Shown here piece after piece: positions 1 to 8,462 of a DNA stretch of 64,000 nucleotides. The stretch comes from Corynebacterium falsenii (lineage in GTDB: Bacteria; Actinomycetota; Actinomycetes; Mycobacteriales; Mycobacteriaceae): NCBI RefSeq assembly GCF_020099275.1, contig NZ_CP083646.1:992001-1056000 (forward strand). The letters are read 5' to 3'. The notes beneath the pieces were generated by a model. The model ran no database searches. It was not told the DNA's origin and saw only the letters and a program-made list of their open reading frames with translations. Each line of letters begins with the position of its first letter. Position 1 is the first letter of the stretch. The position numbers and the translations under genes were made by a program.

Positions 1-219
1 GGTCGCCATCCCGGTTGGGATAGCCCGGATATCGTCATCGCCTGCGGTTTCTCCGGCCATGGTTTCAAATTCGTGCCGGCGGTGGGCGAGGTGTTGGCCG
101 ATCTTATTCTCGACGCCACCACCCGGCACAGCATCGATTTGTTTGACCCGATGCGCTTTACAGAGGTGCGGGCTGCGGCGTCGAAAGGAGGCAACACCCT
201 GGTAGGGGAAAACGCCTAG
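1..219 (+). CDS. FAD-dependent amine oxidase, sarcosine oxidase/N-methyltryptophan oxidase type (C-terminal fragment)
   Basis: An open frame enters from the left edge and ends at TAG 217-219, leaving the last 72 residues. The fragment has the C-terminal FAD-domain signature of monomeric sarcosine oxidase and N-methyltryptophan oxidase: GFSGHGFKF followed by [10 protein letters not shown], about 50 residues before the end. That loop packs against the flavin in the family. The enzymes oxidatively demethylate secondary amines such as sarcosine, producing formaldehyde and hydrogen peroxide. The substrate cannot be decided from the tail alone. The gene lies 31 bp before an alpha/beta hydrolase on the same strand and may share its transcript. 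Confidence 0.75.
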   Translation, partial: GRHPGWDSPDIVIACGFSGHGFKFVPAVGEVLADLILDATTRHSIDLFDPMRFTEVRAAASKGGNTLVGENA

Positions 220-250
220 CCACCTGATCGCGGCAATTAGACTAGTGCCC

Positions 251-1243
251 ATGAGCGACAACACCCCCGCAGATTCCGCCGCATCAGACGGCTCCATCCC
301 CAACTCCGACATTGTGAGCCTGCCCGGTAGCCACAAGGATGTGCAGGAAGGCGTGACCCCGCTGACCGAACCGGAGCAGTTGGTGCAGCTCAACAATTTC
401 TTCGAGGACAACTACCCCGAGATCTTCCGGTCGCTGACAACCGATGAGGGCGCCGAGTACCGTGATCGGGGCGAGGCCGTGCCGGCCGCGCTGGTGGATG
501 ATACCGAGCGGATGTGGGCCCGCGTGCCGGATCTGCTGAGCCACAGCAGCCTGCTGGTGCTGGGTGCGGGGTTGGATCACCAGATGCCGCATGTCGCGTC
601 CCTGCGCAGTGGTCCGGAGGCGGAAGCGTTTGATGCGGAAGCCGCGCTGCCGGAGGGGATCAGTGCGACGGTGCTGAAACCCTTGCACCCGAATGGCGCG
701 TGGGCGATCAGCTGCCACGGCGGGCCGGGGTGGTTCGGCGATGGTGCCAGCCACGACCAGTTCTGGCTGCCCCTGTTCGCGGCGATCGCGGAGGAATCGG
801 GTGTCACGATTGTGGATCTGACCTACCCGCTTCCCGGTTATGGCTCGTGGGAGGCCACGCAGGAGGCCGTGGCTGAGGCTTTCGATGCGGTGCGGGAGAA
901 CGCCCCAGAGGGAGCGTCCGTGGGAACGGTGACGTTTGGCAGCGGTTTCCTCGCCACAGCGGGCGTGCGGCACCCTGATTTTGTGGTGGCCATGACCCCG
1001 CGCATCACCGAGGACCTGCAGGTGGATACCGGCGCGGCTCCCGTGCTCGTGAGCTTGGCTGCCCGCGATAGCCGCGGCACGTCAGAGGAGCAGGTGCGCG
1101 CGTTCTTTGACCGTGCGGGGCGCCCCGTGGACTACCGCACCTACGAGGCCGAACACATTATCGCGGCCCCTGCCGTCTGGCGCCGCCGCGTGGCCGATAT
1201 CGCCCAGTGGCTCGCCGACACCGCGGGGGATCAGCATGGATAG
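251..1243 (+). CDS. Alpha/beta hydrolase, prolyl-iminopeptidase-like
   Basis: 330 aa from ATG 251; a GTG at 245 is the alternative start and neither has a clear ribosome site. HGGPGW at about 156-161 is the oxyanion-hole motif of the prolyl iminopeptidase branch of alpha/beta hydrolases. The probable triad is Ser231 in FGSGF, Asp273 in AARD and His302 in EAEH. The nucleophile elbow is non-canonical, because Phe flanks it where GxSxG has Gly. The first ~70 residues are acidic and probably a separate N-terminal segment. No signal peptide is seen. The stop overlaps the start of the next gene by 8 bp (ATGGATAG), so translation is likely coupled to the transporter. The substrate is unknown; a peptide or amide would suit the neighbouring 5-oxoprolinase-type operon. 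Confidence 0.75.
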   Translation: MSDNTPADSAASDGSIPNSDIVSLPGSHKDVQEGVTPLTEPEQLVQLNNFFEDNYPEIFRSLTTDEGAEYRDRGEAVPAALVDDTERMWARVPDLLSHSSLLVLGAGLDHQMPHVASLRSGPEAEAFDAEAALPEGISATVLKPLHPNGAWAISCHGGPGWFGDGASHDQFWLPLFAAIAEESGVTIVDLTYPLPGYGSWEATQEAVAEAFDAVRENAPEGASVGTVTFGSGFLATAGVRHPDFVVAMTPRITEDLQVDTGAAPVLVSLAARDSRGTSEEQVRAFFDRAGRPVDYRTYEAEHIIAAPAVWRRRVADIAQWLADTAGDQHG

Positions 1244-2441
1244 CAGCGCGGTCAGCCGCCCCACGAGCTTCGCCGCCTCCCTGGGCGCCATGTTCCTCAT
1301 GGCCACCAGCGCGATCGGCCCGGGGTTCATCACCCAAACCACCGTGTTCACCGTGCAGATGGGCGCGGCGTTCGCCTTCGCCATCCTGGTCTCGATCCTG
1401 GTGGACATCGCCATTCAGCTCAACGTCTGGCGCGTCCTGGGTGTCTCCGGCCTCCGCGCCAACGAACTCGGCAACCGAATCCTCCCCGGCCTGGGCTGGG
1501 CGATGGCCGTGGTGGTGTTCGTTGGCGGATTGGTGTTCAACATCGGCAACATCGGTGGCACGGGGCTTGGCCTTAACGCCATGGTTGGTCTCGACGCCAA
1601 AATCGGCGGTGCCATCAGTGCCGCCGTGGCGATCCTCGTGTTCCTGTCCAAGAAGGCGGGCATGGCGCTGGACCGTATCGTGGTGGGCCTGGGTGCCATC
1701 ATGATCCTGCTGATGATCTACGTGGCGGTCTCCTCGGCACCGCCGGTCGGCGAGGCGCTGAAGAACACGGTTGCCCCAGAGAACGTCGATCTGCTGGTCA
1801 TCACCACGCTGATCGGTGGCACCGTGGGCGGCTACATCACTTTCGCGGGTGCGCACCGCATTATCGACTCGGGGCTGACGGGTGCACGGAACGTCGGGGC
1901 GATCACGCAGGTGTCCGTGTTGGGCATCATCGTCACCGGCATCATGCGGGCGCTGCTATTCCTCGCCATTCTGGGCGTGGTGGCTAGTGGTGTGGCGCTG
2001 TCCGGTAACAACATGGCTGCGGACGCTTTCGGCGCGGCCGCGGGAGAGATTGGCGTGCGCCTGTTTGGCATCGTGCTGTGGGCGGCTGGTCTGACCTCTG
2101 TCATCGGAGCGTCCTATACCTCGATCACGTTTGTGACTACGCAGCAGACGTCGCAGAAGCTTCGCAATGGTCTGACAGTCGCGTTCATTGTGGTGTGCGC
2201 GATTATCTACGTGGCGGTGAGCAAGGCCCCGCAGCAGCTATTGATCTTCGCCGGTGCGTTCAACGGGCTGATCCTGCCGGTCGGCTTCGCGGTGGTGTTG
2301 TGGACGGCGTGGCGCCGCAAGGATCTCATGGATGGCTACAAGTATCCGGCGTGGCTGCTCGTCATTGGGGTGCTGACCTGGCTTCTAAGCGTCTACTTGG
2401 GATGGAGCTCGCTGAGTGGCCTGGCGAAGCTGTGGGGTTAA
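1236..2441 (+). CDS. NRAMP-related (YcsG-like) membrane transporter
   Basis: 401 aa with about 11 hydrophobic segments. The start ATG 1236 overlaps the end of the hydrolase. The N-terminal helix carries SAIGPGFITQTT, resembling NRAMP helix 1, but the metal ligands of true NRAMP Mn/Fe transporters are missing: the DPGN motif is replaced by IGPG, and helix 6 reads ITFAGAHRI instead of the MPH motif. This matches the YcsG branch, which in Bacillus sits with ycsF-kipI-kipA (now pxpABC). A role in moving a small organic substrate for the convergent pxp operon is therefore more likely than metal uptake, but that is inferred from context. The gene converges on the GntR gene with a 6-bp gap and no visible terminator. 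Confidence 0.8.
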   Translation: MDSSAVSRPTSFAASLGAMFLMATSAIGPGFITQTTVFTVQMGAAFAFAILVSILVDIAIQLNVWRVLGVSGLRANELGNRILPGLGWAMAVVVFVGGLVFNIGNIGGTGLGLNAMVGLDAKIGGAISAAVAILVFLSKKAGMALDRIVVGLGAIMILLMIYVAVSSAPPVGEALKNTVAPENVDLLVITTLIGGTVGGYITFAGAHRIIDSGLTGARNVGAITQVSVLGIIVTGIMRALLFLAILGVVASGVALSGNNMAADAFGAAAGEIGVRLFGIVLWAAGLTSVIGASYTSITFVTTQQTSQKLRNGLTVAFIVVCAIIYVAVSKAPQQLLIFAGAFNGLILPVGFAVVLWTAWRRKDLMDGYKYPAWLLVIGVLTWLLSVYLGWSSLSGLAKLWG

Positions 2442-2447
2442 ACCAGC

Positions 2448-3077
2448 TCACTTCTTCAGTAGCTTCTGCAGCCGCACGCTCGTCTCCGCGAGGGACTCCC
2501 GCAAATACTCCGCTGCCTGCTCCCACTCGTCGGCATTGATGAGGTCCGTGATGCGCCGGTTAACGGGCACATACTCCAGCTGAAAGTTGGGCTCCTTCGC
2601 CCGAGCCAGCGAGAACACCAACTGCATCTGCGCAGCCATCCGATCCGTGGTGTCATTGAGGAATCCGCTGCCCACGCTCGTCACGATGTCCTGGTGAAAC
2701 TTCCGATTAGCCAGGCCAACCGCCTGCAGATCACCAATCTCCGCAGCCTCCTCGGCCACACGGACATGCCGCTCCACACCATTGGTGCCAGCCAACCGGT
2801 GCCGCTTACCCCACAACAGCGCACCCGATTCCACGATGGTCCGGGCCGCGTACAAGTCCTTGACGTCCTTGGGTTCGGGTCGGGTCACAAACACTCCCCG
2901 GTTCGGAATCCGCTGCACCAGGCCCTGAGTAGCCATGCGGGCGAATGCCTCCCGCAGCGTGTTCCTGGATACCCCCAGCTTCGTGGCAACGGCCACTTCG
3001 TTGAGCTTGTCACCCGGACCCCAGGTGCCCGCCGCGATCCCGCGCATCACCCCGCGCATTGCCGTATCTGCCTGCAT
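2448..3077 (-). CDS. GntR-family transcriptional regulator, FCD subfamily
   Basis: 209 aa. ATG 3077 is preceded by GGAAGGATAGGG and lies 5 bp after the biotin carboxylase stop, so this is the last gene of the pxp operon. Residues ~1-70 form a winged helix-turn-helix (VAVATKLGVSRNTLREAFARM then RIPNRGVFV). Residues ~75-205 are an all-helical FCD effector domain with the usual NRKFHQDIV helix that supplies a metal-binding His. Family members repress catabolic operons until a small acid binds. A palindrome at 7541-7563 upstream of pxpA has the expected TTGT-N3-ACAA core, so autoregulation of the whole operon is likely. Confidence 0.9.
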   Translation of the reverse strand: MQADTAMRGVMRGIAAGTWGPGDKLNEVAVATKLGVSRNTLREAFARMATQGLVQRIPNRGVFVTRPEPKDVKDLYAARTIVESGALLWGKRHRLAGTNGVERHVRVAEEAAEIGDLQAVGLANRKFHQDIVTSVGSGFLNDTTDRMAAQMQLVFSLARAKEPNFQLEYVPVNRRITDLINADEWEQAAEYLRESLAETSVRLQKLLKK

Positions 3078-3082
3078 AAACC

Positions 3083-4912
3083 CTATCCTTCCACCCACGC
3101 CAGAGCCTGGCCCTTGGCGACACTATCCCCGTTGCTGATATCCGCCAGGCGAACCGTGCCGCTGGTCGGCGCGTTCACGGCTGATTCCATCTTCATCGCC
3201 TCAATCGTGGCGATCGTGTCCCCCTCGCTGACCTCGTCACCATCGGTCACTGCGAACTCCACGAGCTCTCCCGCGTAAGGGCTGGTCACCTCCGTGGTCC
3301 CTGCCTGTGACGTGTTTCCTGCCTGCGCTGCGCCCTCAGCCCCCTTCGCAGCGGATTCCGTGCCATCCCCAGCCGATGCTGGGGAAGGGGCGGGGCTGGT
3401 GGCGTCGACGGAAAAAAGATGCTCCGGGACACCCAGTCGGTGCAGGCGACCATCGATCTCCACGGTGATGTGCTGGCGCGATTCGTAAGCGGCCTCAACA
3501 TCCGCTTCGGCCCTGCCCGCGTACCCGGCACCTACGCCCGGGCGGTACTCCTTATCCACCCAGTCCGTGTACACCTGCAGCTCATCACCGGAAAACGCGG
3601 GGTGGGTGACGATATCGCGGTGGAAGGGCAACACCGTGCGCACCCCATCCACGCGCATCTCCGCCAGGGCAGCACGGGCACGGCGCAGGGCAGTGGTGCG
3701 ATCCGGGCCCCACACAATCACCTTCGCCAGCAACGAGTCGTACAACCCCGGGATCGCGGAACCGGAGACCACGCCCGAATCCACTCGAATCCCCGGCCCC
3801 GTCGGCGGCTCGAACAGCGCGACCGTGCCCGGGCAGGGAACGAAGCCATTCGCCACGTCCTCGGCGTTGATGCGGAACTCGAAGGCGTGGCCATGCGCGG
3901 CCGGATCATCCGCAAAGCTCAGGGGCAGGCCCGCGGCGATGCGGAACTGCTCGGCCACGATATCCGCACCAGTGACCACCTCCGTCACGGGGTGCTCCAC
4001 CTGCACGCGGGTGTTGACCTCTAGGAAGCTCACCGTGCCGTCCTCGGCGACGATGAACTCCACCGTGCCCGCGCCCGTGTACCCCGCCGCAGCGCAGATA
4101 TCCCGCGCGCCCTCGACGATATTGCGGCGCTGCTCGTCGCTGAGGAACGGGGCGGGGGCCTCCTCCACGAGTTTTTGGAAACGGCGCTGCACCGAACAAT
4201 CGCGGGTGCCGATCACGCGCACATTCCCGTGCGTATCCGCCAGCACCTGCGCCTCCACGTGACGCGGCTTGGTGAGGAACTTCTCCACGTAGCATTCCGC
4301 GCGGCCGAACGCGGCCCTGGCCTCGCGACCCGCGGAGGCGAAGGCCTGCTCAATGTCTTCATAATCGTGGACAACCTTCAGCCCGCGGCCGCCACCGCCG
4401 AACGCAGCCTTGATGGCGATGGGCATGCCGTGCTCGTCGGCGAAGGCTTGGGCTTGCTCCCACGACTCGATGGGATCATCCGTGCCCGGCGCCAACGGAG
4501 CGCCGGCCTCCGTGGCGAGCTTGCGGGCGGCGACCTTATCGCCGAGGGTGTCGATGGCCTCCGGGCTGGGGCCGACCCACGTGAGGCCTGCGTCGATGAC
4601 GGCGCGTGCGAAATCCGAGTTCTCCGACAGGAACCCGTAGCCGGGGTGCACGCACTCGGCCCCGGCGCGCAGGGCGATGTCGATGAGGGCGGGCACGTTC
4701 ATGTAGCTGTCGGCGGGGGCGTCACCGGGCAGTGCGTAGGCCTCATCGGCGATGCGGGTGTGCAGCGCATCCACGTCCGCGGGCGAGTAGACCGCGATGC
4801 TGCGAATGCCCAGGTCGCGGGCGGCGCGGGCAACGCGCACGGCGATTTCGCCACGGTTGGCGATGAGCACGCTGGTCAGTTCCGTGGAGGCGGAAGATTG
4901 TTGGTTGGTCAT
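3083..4912 (-). CDS. Biotin carboxylase / biotin carboxyl carrier fusion protein
   Basis: 609 aa from ATG 4912 with GAGAA just upstream; GTG 4933 is a weaker start. Residues ~10-455 are a biotin carboxylase: N-terminal VLIANRGEIAVRV, ATP-grasp loop AFGGGGRGL, and FLEVNTRVQVEHPVTE of the active site. An Ala/Ser/Glu-rich linker leads to a C-terminal biotinyl domain with EAMKMES; Lys574 should carry biotin. Unlike the acyl-CoA carboxylase alpha subunits common in this genus, it sits directly after a KipI-KipA fusion. KipA/KipI homologues form the carboxyltransferase domain of urea carboxylase. It therefore probably supplies carboxybiotin to that partner; an acyl-CoA carboxylase role is the alternative. 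Confidence 0.85.
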   Translation of the reverse strand: MTNQQSSASTELTSVLIANRGEIAVRVARAARDLGIRSIAVYSPADVDALHTRIADEAYALPGDAPADSYMNVPALIDIALRAGAECVHPGYGFLSENSDFARAVIDAGLTWVGPSPEAIDTLGDKVAARKLATEAGAPLAPGTDDPIESWEQAQAFADEHGMPIAIKAAFGGGGRGLKVVHDYEDIEQAFASAGREARAAFGRAECYVEKFLTKPRHVEAQVLADTHGNVRVIGTRDCSVQRRFQKLVEEAPAPFLSDEQRRNIVEGARDICAAAGYTGAGTVEFIVAEDGTVSFLEVNTRVQVEHPVTEVVTGADIVAEQFRIAAGLPLSFADDPAAHGHAFEFRINAEDVANGFVPCPGTVALFEPPTGPGIRVDSGVVSGSAIPGLYDSLLAKVIVWGPDRTTALRRARAALAEMRVDGVRTVLPFHRDIVTHPAFSGDELQVYTDWVDKEYRPGVGAGYAGRAEADVEAAYESRQHITVEIDGRLHRLGVPEHLFSVDATSPAPSPASAGDGTESAAKGAEGAAQAGNTSQAGTTEVTSPYAGELVEFAVTDGDEVSEGDTIATIEAMKMESAVNAPTSGTVRLADISNGDSVAKGQALAWVEG

Positions 4913-4986
4913 GGCGGTTCTCGTGTTTCTCACAGGGGCGTTGGTGATTGGGTCGGTAGTGCTGAGAGGGCTGAGAGGGGTCGCCC

Positions 4987-6696
4987 CTAGGGCTCGGGAT
5001 TGCGCAGGTCGGTCAGCACGAACCGCACCGTGTCTCCGGGCGCGAGTTGCCCGGCGGCATCGAGGTCGTCGTCGATAACCGTGGCGATGACCGGGTAACC
5101 GCCGGTCACCGGGTGATCCGCAAGGAATACGACCGGCAGACCGTTCGGTGGCACCTGCACGCTACCGTGCGTCATGCCCTCGCTGGGCAGCTCGTCGGTA
5201 CGGGAGCGGCGTAGTGGCTGGTCACCGGGCACCTGCATCCGCAGGCCCACGCGGTTCGACGTTCCCGACACGACCCATTCGATCTCCGTGAATCGCGCTA
5301 GCTCCTCGGGGTCGAACCAGTCCGCTCGCGGCCCGGCCACGCATCGCAGCTCGGTCGGCGTGGATGGGTCGTGGGGTTGTTGTGGGTTGACGCCACCAGC
5401 CACAGCCGATCGGATAACCCCATGGGTTGCGACCCGGGTGGCGTCGTCCGGGTGAGCCGAGAGGGTATCCCCATCCTGAATAGGTGCGGGACCAAGCCCG
5501 GAGAGGACATCGGTGGAGGTGGAGCCCAGGGTGGGGACGGCGTGGAAGCCGCCACGCACCGCCACGTAGGAGCGCAAGCCGGAGCCGGGTGCACTGACGG
5601 GTTCCACGCTGACGGTATGCCCGGCCCGGATGAGGATGGGCTGCGCTAGGCCGCGGGCGTGGTTAGCTTGCTGTGGGGTGGTGAGTTCGATGTGGGCGGC
5701 GGCGCCGGTGATGGCCACGACGGTGTCCGTGAGCGCCCGGAGGCGCAGGCCGCCGATGTTTTCCAGGACCGTGGCCGAGCCGGAGTTCCCCACGGCATCA
5801 TTGGCGGCCCAGGCGCTGGCGCGGTCGGCGGCGCCGGAGGGATTCACCCCGACGTCCCCAAAGCCGGGGCGGCCGGAATCCTCGAAGACGGTGAGTAGCC
5901 CGGCGCTGTCGACGTGGAAGGCTGGCTGGGCGGGAGCGTGGTGGGCGGGGTTTGTGGTGGGTTTTGGGCTAGCGGTGGTGCTGGGTTCGGTGGTGCGGGC
6001 CGTGCTGTGGCTTGTGCGGATGGATTCCCGCTGCGCTGTGTAGCGCACCTCATCGCCGGGGTGGAGAAGGGCGGGGTTATCGGGGTTGGTGGTGTCCCAC
6101 ATTGGCAGATCCGTGTGGCCGATGAGCTGCCAGCCACCGGGAGAAGAGCTGGGGTACACCGCGCTGAATGACCCGGCGAGGGCCACCGAACCGGCTGGCA
6201 CCGAGGTGCGCGGCGAATCCTTGCGGGGGACGTCCCAGGTGACGCTGTTATTGGAAGATTCTGACGGTGCGGGCGCGCAATACGTGAATCCTGGGGCGAA
6301 GCCGCCGAAGGCCGCGATCCAGCGTTGGGAGGTGTGGCGAGTGATGAGCTCTTCGGTGGAGACGTGCAACATTGCGGCGAGTTCGGAGAGGTCGTCGCCG
6401 TCGTAGACCACGGGAATGGTCACGGTTGATGCGGCTGATTCATCGCGCGTGGCAGGAGTGGCCTTGGCCAGGTGCGACCACGCGCGCCGGGCGGCGTAGG
6501 CGGAGGAGAAGGTGAAAAGGATCGTGGTCGCTGCGGCAATGACGTCCCGCTGTCCCGCCAGGGGAGAGGCGGAGAAGTGGTGGTGCCAGTCCATGACGGT
6601 TTCCAGCGAGCTACGGTTGCCGAGGTCAACGAGGATCGCGCGATCTCCTGCGGCGTGGAGGCGCGGCCGCAGGGCGCGGTGTGTGGGGTCGCTCAT
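4987..6696 (-). CDS. pxpBC: 5-oxoprolinase subunits B and C fused (KipI-KipA, biotin-dependent carboxyltransferase family)
   Basis: 569 aa; ATG 6696 overlaps the pxpA stop (ATGA). Residues ~1-230 match PxpB/KipI (AHS1), with FGGFAPGFTYCAP. A Thr/Pro/Ala-rich linker (~235-265) joins PxpC/KipA (AHS2), with DSGRPGFGDVGVNPSGAADR. In most bacteria the two halves are separate genes. With PxpA they form an ATP-dependent 5-oxoprolinase that opens pyroglutamate to glutamate. The same AHS1/AHS2 fold is the carboxyltransferase of urea carboxylase, and the next gene provides biotin carboxylase and carrier. The exact substrate (5-oxoproline or another lactam or amide) cannot be settled from sequence. A 74-bp gap with two GCTGAGAGGG repeats separates it from the carboxylase. 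Confidence 0.85.
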   Translation of the reverse strand: MSDPTHRALRPRLHAAGDRAILVDLGNRSSLETVMDWHHHFSASPLAGQRDVIAAATTILFTFSSAYAARRAWSHLAKATPATRDESAASTVTIPVVYDGDDLSELAAMLHVSTEELITRHTSQRWIAAFGGFAPGFTYCAPAPSESSNNSVTWDVPRKDSPRTSVPAGSVALAGSFSAVYPSSSPGGWQLIGHTDLPMWDTTNPDNPALLHPGDEVRYTAQRESIRTSHSTARTTEPSTTASPKPTTNPAHHAPAQPAFHVDSAGLLTVFEDSGRPGFGDVGVNPSGAADRASAWAANDAVGNSGSATVLENIGGLRLRALTDTVVAITGAAAHIELTTPQQANHARGLAQPILIRAGHTVSVEPVSAPGSGLRSYVAVRGGFHAVPTLGSTSTDVLSGLGPAPIQDGDTLSAHPDDATRVATHGVIRSAVAGGVNPQQPHDPSTPTELRCVAGPRADWFDPEELARFTEIEWVVSGTSNRVGLRMQVPGDQPLRRSRTDELPSEGMTHGSVQVPPNGLPVVFLADHPVTGGYPVIATVIDDDLDAAGQLAPGDTVRFVLTDLRNPEP

Positions 6697-7460
6697 AGGA
6701 AGCTCGCAATCTCCACGCCGTTGCTGCGCAGCGCCTTGGCCACGGCCGAGGCCAAGGCGACCGCGCCGGGAGAGTCGCCGTGCACGCACACGGACTGCGC
6801 ATCCAGGGCGACCGTGCTGCCGTCGCGGGCCTCCACGGTGCCGTCGCTGGCCATGCGCAGCACTCGTTCGGCGACCGCGCGAGGATCGTCGATGACCGCG
6901 CCGGGCTCGCGGCGGGAAACCAACGTGCCGTCGGGGTTGTAGGCCCGGTCGGCGAAGGCCTCGTTGATGACCCGCAGGCCGAACTTCTCAGCGTAGGTTC
7001 CCGCCACTGATCCCGGCAGGAGCATCACGGGCAGGTTCCGGCTGAACGCCGCGATGCCATCGATGACGGCCTTGGCTTGCTGCTCGTGGTGCACGATCGT
7101 GTTGTACAGCGCGCCGTGGGGTTTGACGTACTCCACGCGGGTGCCGTGAGCCTGGGCGAGCGCGTCGAGGGCGCCGATTTGGTACAGAACTTCGTCAGCC
7201 AATTCGGCGGGAGAGTAGTCGATAAAGCGGCGGCCGAACCCGGGGGCGTCGTTGTAGCCAACGTGCGCGCCGATCACAACGTTGCGGGACGCCGCCTCGG
7301 CCACGGTGGTGGCGATGGCGTGAGGATCGCCCGCGTGGAAGCCACAGGCCACATTGGCGCTGGAGATGATGCCAAGCATGGCGGCATCGTCACTGACGGG
7401 ATTGCCGCCGGTGGTTTCACCCAGGTCGGCGTTGAGGTCAATGGTGTGAGCCTGTGACAT
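6693..7460 (-). CDS. pxpA: 5-oxoprolinase subunit A (LamB/YcsF family)
   Basis: 255 aa. ATG 7460 is preceded by AAAGGAG at 9-nt spacing. The N-terminal IDLNADLGE and NVACGFHAGDP are the metal- and substrate-site signatures of the LamB/YcsF family, followed by VKPHGALYN and SVCVHGDSPGA. PxpA is the hydrolytic subunit of the PxpABC 5-oxoprolinase, acting in the cytoplasm with PxpB and PxpC. It is first in the four-gene minus-strand operon. The 143 bp upstream hold a strong palindrome that is a likely site for the operon's own GntR regulator. Confidence 0.92.
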   Translation of the reverse strand: MSQAHTIDLNADLGETTGGNPVSDDAAMLGIISSANVACGFHAGDPHAIATTVAEAASRNVVIGAHVGYNDAPGFGRRFIDYSPAELADEVLYQIGALDALAQAHGTRVEYVKPHGALYNTIVHHEQQAKAVIDGIAAFSRNLPVMLLPGSVAGTYAEKFGLRVINEAFADRAYNPDGTLVSRREPGAVIDDPRAVAERVLRMASDGTVEARDGSTVALDAQSVCVHGDSPGAVALASAVAKALRSNGVEIASFL

Positions 7461-7540
7461 ATCGGAGATCTCCTTTCGCGACAAGAGCCGGCAGACCGTG
7501 ACTACGGATACCAAGCACAAGGCCGCACAAAGCACAAAAG

Positions 7541-7563
7541 CAGCAATTGTTCAACAATTACTG
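7541..7563. promoter_or_regulatory. Palindromic operator upstream of pxpA, likely for the FCD-GntR regulator
   Basis: A 23-nt dyad centred on C7552 has 11-bp arms with one mismatch. Its core TTGTTCAACAA (7547-7557) fits the TNGT-N3-ACNA consensus of FadR/FCD-type GntR regulators. It lies about 80 bp before pxpA, whose operon ends with such a regulator. Three GCACAA repeats sit between it and the gene. Confidence 0.6.
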
Positions 7564-7603
7564 CTCAAGGATAAGGGAAAAATATTCTCTTCGCTATGTG
7601 GCG

Positions 7604-8272
7604 CTACTTTTTCGCACCATTGCCCTCCAACACTAGGACATTGCGCTTGGTTTTCTTCACGTCGTCCAGCTTATTCATGCTGGACTCCAACCTCTTCCAC
7701 TTATTTGTGGGAATGGCCCGCTCCGCTTCCTTCCATACCTTCTCGTGCGGGGTTCCCCACGCGATGGGCATGGGGGAGATTTCCTCGTACACCTTCGGGC
7801 CGCGAGACGGGCGATAACCGGTCACCGCCACGCACGGCACCCGCACGCCCAGTTCGCGTGGCACACCAGGGATGGAAGTGACGGTGCGCAGTACCAGCGC
7901 GGGCACGTCCTTGTCGGGATTGGCCTCGTCGCCATTAGCGTTGGCCAGGCACATGATCACCATGTCCCGGGGATTGACCTCCGCAATGATGGCCGGAGCT
8001 AGCTTGTACATGTTGTAGTGCTCCTGCGGGCTCCCCATCTGCTTCGGCAACACCGGGATGAGGATGAGACACAGCAGCGCAAAGAATCCCAAGGAAATGC
8101 CCACCGCGATGGACAGCAACTTCACGCCGACCACAGCGAACGTGATGGCGATGATCACGATAAGGATGACCGCCAGGATGGCGGCGGAAATCTGCATCCG
8201 CTTGGCGTCCCGCAGAAACTCGTTGTGCTTGCGGGCGTAGGTGTCGTCGACGTCGAACGGGAAATCGGTCAT
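7604..8272 (-). CDS. DUF3239-like membrane protein
   Basis: 222 aa from ATG 8272; an in-frame TTG lies 15 bp upstream. A charged N-terminus (residues 1-23) is followed by two hydrophobic segments (about 24-45 and 50-72), then a soluble domain of ~150 residues. That domain contains HYNMYKLAPAIIAEVNPRDMVIMCLAN and conserved VYEEISPMPIAWGTP. This is the architecture of the corynebacterial DUF3239 family, whose function is not known. It faces the same way as pxpA, 143 bp away, and is probably a separate transcript because the intervening operator belongs to pxpA. Confidence 0.75.
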   Translation of the reverse strand: MTDFPFDVDDTYARKHNEFLRDAKRMQISAAILAVILIVIIAITFAVVGVKLLSIAVGISLGFFALLCLILIPVLPKQMGSPQEHYNMYKLAPAIIAEVNPRDMVIMCLANANGDEANPDKDVPALVLRTVTSIPGVPRELGVRVPCVAVTGYRPSRGPKVYEEISPMPIAWGTPHEKVWKEAERAIPTNKWKRLESSMNKLDDVKKTKRNVLVLEGNGAKK

Positions 8273-8437
8273 TGTACTTTCGTCCAATCTTTGTGGCGGG
8301 CGCGTCGGCTGGGTCGCTCGCTCGGTGTGACTCTAGTTTGGCATGTGGTGCGGCAAAGCTCGCAACCTAGTTGGAAACGTGGGTAGCCAACTGCACGCCC
8401 ACGCCAAAACGTGTCCAACGCTGCACTCTCGATCCGT

Positions 8438-8462
8438 TATTATTTCGGTATGCCTATCCTAA
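8438..8462 (+). promoter_or_regulatory. -10 element and DtxR-type iron box over the esterase start codon
   Basis: TATTAT at 8438-8443 lies 6 nt before ATG 8450, the spacing expected if transcription starts on the ATG. The 19-mer TTCGGTATGCCTATCCTAA (8444-8462) matches 16 of 19 positions of the DtxR consensus TWAGGTWAGSCTWACCTWA. Iron-bound DtxR would sit over the transcription start and the start codon. No convincing -35 was found. Confidence 0.7.
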
